DNA of 47,921 nt. Origin: Chitinivibrionales bacterium (GTDB lineage: Bacteria > Fibrobacterota > Chitinivibrionia > Chitinivibrionales > WJKA01). The notes beneath the pieces are model-generated. The model was not told the origin of the DNA. It saw only the letters and a list, made by a program, of their open reading frames with translations, and made no database searches. Positions 43,308 through 47,921 of the stretch are shown piece by piece; the first letter of the stretch is position 1, and every line of letters begins with the position of its first letter. A program made the translations under genes and the position numbers. The DNA lies in NCBI GenBank assembly GCA_014728215.1, contig WJLZ01000157.1, positions 1 through 47,921 on the forward strand, written 5' to 3'.

Positions 43308-43346
43308 GTTCCTGAATATACACATTACACTGCAAGGGAAACAAAA

Positions 43347-43736
43347 ATGAAAAAGTACTCCTTTCTTCTCCTTGGCCTCTTTTTATTTCTTGTCTCCTGT
43401 GGTTCCCAGTATCCCATGCTTGCACAGGATATTTCAGTTCAATGTAAGGAACTCCATGAGATATGCAGTCAGAAAAAAATCAAATCAGCGGAGGCAACTA
43501 CCGCCGATTCTCTTTATACAACCGGTTTGACCCTGTATCAAAAGGGGAAGAACAAGGATGCCTATCCTGTCCTCGAATCTGCCGCAATGTATTATCGTCT
43601 GGCGTTATCAAAAGATGAACTGGAGGATGTAAACAACGAAATTGATCGGCTGAAAGAATCCCTTACCGATGCGGAAGACAAGCTTGGAATGTATAAAAAG
43701 GTTCTCAGCGAACTTGAAACAATGGAGCGACCATGA
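43347..43736 (+). CDS. Small lipoprotein with helical hairpin, OmpA partner
   Basis: A 129-residue lipoprotein: the signal MKKYSFLLLGLFLFLVSC has a good lipobox (LVSC, Cys18). The mature part is helical. A segment with TPR-like character (YTTGLTLYQKGKNKDAYPVL) is followed by a coiled coil (LEDVNNEIDRLKESLTDAE). Such short DUF4398-like lipoproteins often precede OmpA-type genes and may help organise the outer membrane-peptidoglycan link. Its end overlaps the OmpA-family gene (ATGA). Exact function unknown. Confidence 0.82.
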   Translation: MKKYSFLLLGLFLFLVSCGSQYPMLAQDISVQCKELHEICSQKKIKSAEATTADSLYTTGLTLYQKGKNKDAYPVLESAAMYYRLALSKDELEDVNNEIDRLKESLTDAEDKLGMYKKVLSELETMERP

Positions 43737-44665
43737 GTAAGTATTACCTGTCGATAGCTTTTGGGACAATTCTTGCCCTCGGAACACAGCTTTTTGCACA
43801 GAACAACGTTTCTCCCTGGGATCCGGGGGCGGAATCCGGAACAACGATGTCTGCGCCGATGAAAACGATTGATGACCTTGAAGCCAAACTGAGAAAGGCG
43901 TACAAGGCTGCGTCGGTTGAGGTTCCGGTAGTCAGTCTCGATCTGTATCGTGATGCACTTACAACGCTCGATATTCTCGGTCCCCAAGTGAAAAAGAAAC
44001 CCGACAGTGAAAAGGGGAGAAGAGGATTTCTCACTTGTTCAACTTCTGTTGAAGCTGCCGTAGCCCAAATTCGGCTGGCTCTTCAAAAATCAAAAGCTGA
44101 ATCATTGCGGGCACAAACAATCCAGACCCTTTCGGCATTGAGTGAGGTTCATCAGCAGATAAATGATATCCAGGGCGACCAGGCATCGAAACTCAAATCA
44201 GACCTCGATGCCGAACGGGAAAAGGCCCGTAAACTTCGGGAAGAAGCTGAAAAGAAATTTTCCGAGCTTCAAAGTGCCCTTATTCAGGTATCAAAAGACG
44301 CCCGGGGTACAATTATTTCCATGTCCGATATTCTTTTTAAAATCGGCAAAGCGGATCTGACACCCGATTTGAAAACAAATCTTGCAAAGATTGCCGGTAT
44401 CCTGACGGTTTTTAAAAATTCGAAGATAATTGTCGAGGGACATACTGATAATCAGGGTTCGGAAGAATATAATCAGCGTCTTTCGGAAGACCGGGCCGAA
44501 AATGTGATGAATTTTCTCATTGAACAGGGGGTTCAGCCTCATCGGCTTACCGCAATCGGGTATGCATTTCATCGTCCCATAGCTTCGAACGACACGCCGG
44601 AAGGCCGTCAGAAGAATCGACGAGTTGACCTGGTCGTTCAGGAAAAGAATAAAGAATACGAATAA
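43733..44665 (+). CDS. OmpA-family peptidoglycan-binding protein
   Basis: A 310-residue exported protein: signal peptide about 1-22 (ends TQLFAQ), a helical middle with coiled coil (SDLDAEREKARKLREEAEKK), and a C-terminal OmpA domain (about 195-305). The domain has KIIVEGHTDNQGSEEYNQRL and SEDRAENVMNFLIEQGV and ends with RQKNRRVDLVVQ, where Asp and Arg bind diaminopimelate in peptidoglycan. No N-terminal beta-barrel is visible, so it is a periplasmic peptidoglycan-binding protein rather than a porin. Translationally coupled to the lipoprotein upstream. A hairpin follows its stop. Confidence 0.9.
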   Translation: MSKYYLSIAFGTILALGTQLFAQNNVSPWDPGAESGTTMSAPMKTIDDLEAKLRKAYKAASVEVPVVSLDLYRDALTTLDILGPQVKKKPDSEKGRRGFLTCSTSVEAAVAQIRLALQKSKAESLRAQTIQTLSALSEVHQQINDIQGDQASKLKSDLDAEREKARKLREEAEKKFSELQSALIQVSKDARGTIISMSDILFKIGKADLTPDLKTNLAKIAGILTVFKNSKIIVEGHTDNQGSEEYNQRLSEDRAENVMNFLIEQGVQPHRLTAIGYAFHRPIASNDTPEGRQKNRRVDLVVQEKNKEYE

Positions 44666-44691
44666 AAAAAGCCCCGAACATGATTCGGGGC
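44664..44691 (-). terminator. Rho-independent terminator for the minus-strand MBL gene
   Basis: GCCCCGAA (44671-44678) and TTCGGGGC (44684-44691) form a perfect 8-bp stem with a five-base loop. On the minus strand seven T follow (complement of 44664-44670). It lies 30 bases after the metallo-beta-lactamase-fold gene stop. On the plus strand the hairpin may also slow transcripts leaving the ompA-type gene. Confidence 0.85.
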
Positions 44692-44721
44692 ATTAGGTAT
44701 GCATCGCTAATTGAAAAGAAA

Positions 44722-45621
44722 TCAGAGCTCGATTTCCATTCCTTCACGGGCAAATTCCAGCTCAAACCCCTTATCTCCGGCCATTTCCCTGCAGAGGTTT
44801 TCCCGCTCTGCAAGCTTTGTGTCGTTATTCATGGGTTCGTGGTGAGCAAAAATGATATGGCTCAGGCCGGCTTTTTCGGCCATTATGATGTTTGATTCGT
44901 AAGTGCTGTGTCCCCACCCCTTTTTTGACTGGTATTCTTCATTGTTGTACTGGGCATCCCATGAAACCAGATCGGCGCCGCGGCAGAATTCAATAATTTT
45001 GTTGTTCTGCATCTCAGCATTTTCATCAAGCTCCTTAAGAAAATCTTCATCCATCGACTCGCCCTCTTTGGAATTTCTGTAAACGTTGTTGTAAGGCTCG
45101 TGGTCGCCGCCGTAGATAAAAGTTTTTCTGTTGTAATGAAGCCGATAGGCGAGACAGGCGACTGGATGATTCAGCCGGCAGGTCGATATTTCAAATCCAT
45201 TGACATCGACAGTTCCCTCCCGGCAATCGTGATACTGGATATCGGCCCCCAGTTGGGAAATGCGTATGGGAAAGTATTCATAATTTGTCTGCATTGCCAT
45301 TATCTGCTCTAAACTGAGATTCTGAACATCGGAAGGCGGTCCGAATATTTCAAATTTATTCCCCGGTACATAGGCGGGAATAAAGAACGGGAACCCCTGT
45401 ATATGGTCCCAGTGCGTATGGGAGATAAAGATTTTTCCATTGATCTTTTTTCCAAGCGACATTAGATAGTTGCCGCATTCACGGATGCCTGTACCCGAAT
45501 CGAAGATTAAAACATAATCATCGATTTCAACAGATACGCAAGAAGTATTGCCGCCAAACCCAACTGTTGAGGGCCCGGGTACGGGAACCGAACCACGAAC
45601 GCCCCAGTATCGAATCTTCAT
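44722..45621 (-). CDS. Metallo-beta-lactamase-fold hydrolase (phosphodiesterase/RNase Z-like)
   Basis: A 299-residue enzyme. The N-terminal KIRYWGVRGSVPVPGP and GGNTSCV are typical of an MBL subgroup related to RNase Z and cyclic-nucleotide phosphodiesterases. Metal ligands are visible: HTHWDH (68-73), His in LNHPVACLAYRL, Asp in FIYGGDHEPYN, and a late His pair in IIFAHHEP. These give a normal two-zinc centre. The substrate is unknown. Its ATG overlaps the stop of the HDOD gene by four bases, so the two proteins are probably produced together, which hints at a signalling role. Confidence 0.85.
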   Translation of the reverse strand: MKIRYWGVRGSVPVPGPSTVGFGGNTSCVSVEIDDYVLIFDSGTGIRECGNYLMSLGKKINGKIFISHTHWDHIQGFPFFIPAYVPGNKFEIFGPPSDVQNLSLEQIMAMQTNYEYFPIRISQLGADIQYHDCREGTVDVNGFEISTCRLNHPVACLAYRLHYNRKTFIYGGDHEPYNNVYRNSKEGESMDEDFLKELDENAEMQNNKIIEFCRGADLVSWDAQYNNEEYQSKKGWGHSTYESNIIMAEKAGLSHIIFAHHEPMNNDTKLAERENLCREMAGDKGFELEFAREGMEIEL

Positions 45622-46469
45622 GCTTTCAAAAACTCCTTTGCTTTCTGTATTTCCCCTTCAAGGCCTTCAAGAATGGATGACTCAATCGAGGCATCGATCC
45701 CCAGCGTTGAGAGTACCTGAGTATCGATCTCGATAGGCGTTTTATCCAGTACCAGACCCAGGGAATTATTTTTACAGATTATATTTGATACATATACCGT
45801 GCATGTAAGTTCTGTAAGGTTGTTGCCCGACGGCGAATGGTGATTAAGGATCACACTTAAAAGGTCATCTGAAAGGCTCCATTTTCTGCCAAGAATTTCG
45901 CCGATTTTGCAATGATTGAGTCCCTCGAAAATTATGTCTTCAGCATCGATAATACCGACTTCAGTGGCAGTGAGAATAACCCGTTCGATTTCATCATGAA
46001 AAATTTTACTTTCCACTGCCAGGCCAAGATCGTGCAGAAGGCCGGCGATAAAATAATCTTCAATGATTTTTTTATCCACATTCCGTTTCTGTGCGATAAG
46101 CTTTGACGCGGTTCCTACTGCCAGCGAATGCTGCCAGAAACCATTATGATCGAATGCCGGGCTGGTCTCTTCAGTTTCCATCTGGGTAAGCGCCGCCGCG
46201 CCGAGAGCAAGGTTTTTTATCGTGTTAAGACCTAAAAGAATGATCGCTTTTTCCAATGAAACAATTTTGTTGCTCAGGGCAAAATATGATGAATTGACCA
46301 ATTTGAGCACTTTGGCCGATAATACCGGATCCATTTTAATAACCTGTGTCAATTCACTCGGGGGACAGTTGATATCATTTGCCAATTTCATTACTTTGGA
46401 AGCAGTAGGGGAGAGAGAGGGTATGTTTTCTTCAAGTTTCTTTTCGATTTCCTCGATCGTATGGGCCAT
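45618..46469 (-). CDS. HDOD-domain signalling protein
   Basis: A 283-residue protein almost wholly made of an HDOD domain: IPSLSPTASKVMKLANDINC, LTQVIKMDPVLSAKVLKLVN, SSYFALSNKIVSLEKAIILL, GLNTIKNLALGAAAL, and FIAGLLHDLGLAVESKIFHD. HDOD domains are HD-like helical modules found in bacterial signalling and motility control; several lack enzyme activity. LLHDLG keeps an HD pair here. No receiver, GGDEF or other output domain is attached. ATG follows AAGGAG. The downstream MBL-fold gene overlaps by four bases. Confidence 0.9.
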   Translation of the reverse strand: MAHTIEEIEKKLEENIPSLSPTASKVMKLANDINCPPSELTQVIKMDPVLSAKVLKLVNSSYFALSNKIVSLEKAIILLGLNTIKNLALGAAALTQMETEETSPAFDHNGFWQHSLAVGTASKLIAQKRNVDKKIIEDYFIAGLLHDLGLAVESKIFHDEIERVILTATEVGIIDAEDIIFEGLNHCKIGEILGRKWSLSDDLLSVILNHHSPSGNNLTELTCTVYVSNIICKNNSLGLVLDKTPIEIDTQVLSTLGIDASIESSILEGLEGEIQKAKEFLKA

Positions 46470-46705
46470 GAATCAAGCTCCTTCTTCATCGATAAACCAT
46501 GCCCGACAGCAAAAGGAAAATTGTCTAAAAGCGTTGAACCTGGTGCAAATACAATTATACAATCAATGATACATTTCAGGTAATAATGGTTCAAGAGTAA
46601 TATTTACCGAATATCAAAAAAACCGGGTGGGTACACATTAAAAAGCAAACTGCTTGGCGCTTCCGGATTTTGGGTGGCTTCCTCTCTGAATGTAGTATAT
46701 AGCAC

Positions 46706-47792
46706 ATGAACGATAAAAGCTTATATGAAAAAATTCTTGGCATTACTGCCCCATGGCACGTTACCGATGTGCGCATGGAACTGTCGTCGGGCTCTATCAC
46801 TGTAGTGGTAGAGCACGCTGAAAACGCAACATTTCGCTGTCCTGAGTGCAATAGCTCCGGGCCGATTCACGATCATCGGGTTAAGCGGTGGCGCCATCTT
46901 CCCACCTGCCATCTTCGAACCGTAATTGAGGCGCGTACTCCGCGAATAACCTGCCCCAACCATGGTGTTCGGCAAGTAAGGGTTGACTGGGCTGATGGCA
47001 ACAGCTCCTTTACCTCTCTTTTCGAGGCATTGGTAATTCAGTGGCTGGCTGAAGCGAGCATATCCGCTGTGCGCCGCATGATGGAGCTGAGCTGGGATCA
47101 GGTTGATACCATTCGCAGAAGAGCCGTGCAGCGGGGCTTGGCCAGGCGCAAAAAGTGTAAGCCCAAGGCTTTGGGCATTGATGAGACCTCGTTTCAGAAG
47201 CGGCATGAATATGTTACTGTTATAGTTGACCAAAAGACACACGCAGTCATGGATGTTCTCGATGACCGCAAACAGCAGACGCTGCAGAGCTACTTCGAGG
47301 CCCTTACTCGCTCTCAGCGAAAAGCCGTGAAAACGATTGCTATGGATATGTGGGACCCATACATTGCAGCGGTGAGAAATACCTTTGAAGCATGGGAGCA
47401 AAAGATATGTTTTGATCGCTTCCACGTTTCTTCCCATTATGGCAAAGCTCTTGACAAAACCCGCACACAGGAGCATCGTCATTTTATCAAACAAGATGGC
47501 GAAAGCATTCTGAAGCATACCAAGCATCATTGGCTTCGTAACAGCAGCAGAACAGATAATCGCAGTCGAAGATGGTTTCTTAAGATAACACGCAAGAACC
47601 TGAAGACCGCTCGTGCGTGGGCCATAAAAGAAACAGCTGCGCAGCTGTGGGATTACAGTACACGAGGACATGCAATGAATGCTTGGAAGCGGTTGATTAG
47701 CTGGATGCGACGGAGCCGCTTGGAGCCTATGAAGAATCTGAGCAAAACTATCGGCAATTACCTTTGGGGTATAGTTAATGCTCCGGCCACTA
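46706..47792 (+). mobile_element. ISL3-family insertion sequence, 3' end interrupted (left end not defined)
   Basis: The transposase gene defines the element. The left terminal repeat must lie in the 236 bases before the ATG, where I see a small AAGCA-AAC-TGCTT hairpin (46643-46655) but no certain terminal repeat. The right part is missing: an IS630-like element appears to be inserted at a TA at 47791-47792. Confidence 0.65.
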
Positions 47793-47797
47793 TATAG
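46706..47797 (+). CDS. ISL3-family transposase, C-terminally truncated
   Basis: A 363-residue transposase. The N-terminal zinc-finger-like region (FRCPECNSSGPIHDHRVKRW, ITCPNHGVRQV) is followed by a helix-turn-helix (MMELSWDQVDTIRRRAVQRG) and the DDE domain with KALGIDETSFQKRHEYVTV and KTIAMDMWDPYIAAV, which give two catalytic Asp. Family members run on for about 40-80 more residues with the last acidic residue in a motif like TNGxxEGLN. Here the protein stops at NYLWGIVNAPATI, just where PATN... would continue, so the third catalytic residue is lost. The gene is therefore probably inactive. The antisense frame is open by chance. Confidence 0.88.
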   Translation: MNDKSLYEKILGITAPWHVTDVRMELSSGSITVVVEHAENATFRCPECNSSGPIHDHRVKRWRHLPTCHLRTVIEARTPRITCPNHGVRQVRVDWADGNSSFTSLFEALVIQWLAEASISAVRRMMELSWDQVDTIRRRAVQRGLARRKKCKPKALGIDETSFQKRHEYVTVIVDQKTHAVMDVLDDRKQQTLQSYFEALTRSQRKAVKTIAMDMWDPYIAAVRNTFEAWEQKICFDRFHVSSHYGKALDKTRTQEHRHFIKQDGESILKHTKHHWLRNSSRTDNRSRRWFLKITRKNLKTARAWAIKETAAQLWDYSTRGHAMNAWKRLISWMRRSRLEPMKNLSKTIGNYLWGIVNAPATI

Positions 47798-47921
47798 TTG
47801 AATAAAATAAGTTGTCATGATTTTTGCTGTTTATAATGACATGAAGACACAAGATTTTCGCAAACTTTGCCCTCAAGCCCAGGAAGAAATCCGCATAAGA
47901 GCGGTCAATGCTGTATTGTCC
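47793..47921 (+). mobile_element. IS630-like insertion sequence (left end, cut by window)
   Basis: Starts beside the disrupted ISL3 transposase reading frame at a TA dinucleotide, the usual IS630 target. An inverted pair TGTCAT (47813-47818) and ATGACA (47836-47841) lies just before the transposase start and may serve as an operator. The right end lies outside the window. Confidence 0.5.
47841..47921 (+). CDS. IS630-like transposase, N-terminal fragment (cut by window end)
   Basis: Twenty-seven codons are visible: MKTQDFRKLCPQAQEEIRIR, then AVNAVLS. The pattern 'RKL.P.AQEE.R.RAV.AVL.G' is the usual opening of the IS630-type transposase helix-turn-helix domain, in line with insertion in the ISL3 gene immediately upstream. 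No clear ribosome-binding site. The remainder lies beyond the window. Confidence 0.6.
   Translation, partial: MKTQDFRKLCPQAQEEIRIRAVNAVLS

Noticed and set aside
46721-47818. 365-codon open frame antisense to the ISL3 transposase
   Set aside because: The plus-strand frame has clear transposase motifs; the antisense translation has no recognisable domain and is a codon-use shadow.
1-47921. CRISPR arrays, phage genes, toxin-antitoxin or known anti-phage defence systems
   Set aside because: I looked for regularly spaced direct repeats, Cas proteins, integrases, small paired toxin genes and defence domains on both strands and saw none.

Overview
The window is bacterial chromosome, densely coded on both strands, from a Gram-negative (two-membrane) organism. 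It encodes a secretin, an OmpA-type protein, a protein ending like an outer-membrane barrel, and several lipoproteins. A decayed gene with a type IX secretion (T9SS)-like C-terminal tail, a secreted protein of the kind annotated 'asparagine synthetase B' in Bacteroidota, and the general gene style point to the Fibrobacterota-Chlorobi-Bacteroidota group. Fibrobacterota/Chitinivibrionia-like is my best guess, held with low to moderate confidence. No rRNA gene is present; there is one tRNA.

Layout. 1-4464 (+): two overlapping AAA+ metal-chelatase subunits, one carrying a VWA domain, both with a Cys cluster, then a His-rich NicO nickel/cobalt transporter; this looks like cobalt or nickel handling. 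4535-6816 (-): lipoprotein plus a DrrAB-like ABC exporter. 7001-7561 (-): T9SS-substrate remnant, strong terminator and tRNA-Ala(GGC). 7789-16230 (+): hflK-hflC, a palindromic repeat, a HAD hydrolase, a 1064-aa TPR protein, purD and purE. 16409-21637 (+): a partial type II secretion/type IV pilus set (ATPase, secretin, PilN-like protein). 21654-26734 (-): etfB-etfA-hisG (hisG has a one-base frameshift), a CorC-type CBS protein and ybeY.

26866-35397 (+): a FecR-domain protein with Ig-like repeats, a beta-helix/outer-membrane-barrel protein, the 'asparagine synthetase B'-like protein, an UMF1-family MFS transporter and a SpoU methyltransferase, followed by convergent rpsU. 35867-43222 (+): a complete CUT1-type sugar ABC transporter (binding protein, two permeases, ATPase) fused by overlaps to a NamZ-type exo-N-acetylmuramidase, followed by MurU-like and AmgK-like enzymes. 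Together they read as a MurNAc/peptidoglycan-sugar import and salvage module and are the most interesting system here. 43347-44665 (+): lipoprotein and OmpA-family pair behind a promoter with a palindromic operator candidate. 44722-46469 (-): overlapping HDOD and metallo-beta-lactamase-fold genes. 46706-end: an ISL3 transposase broken by an IS630-like element that runs off the window.

Overlapping starts and stops (ATGA, TTGA, GTGA, TAATG) are frequent, and GTG/TTG starts are common. All identifications come from reading motifs; no database search was run.
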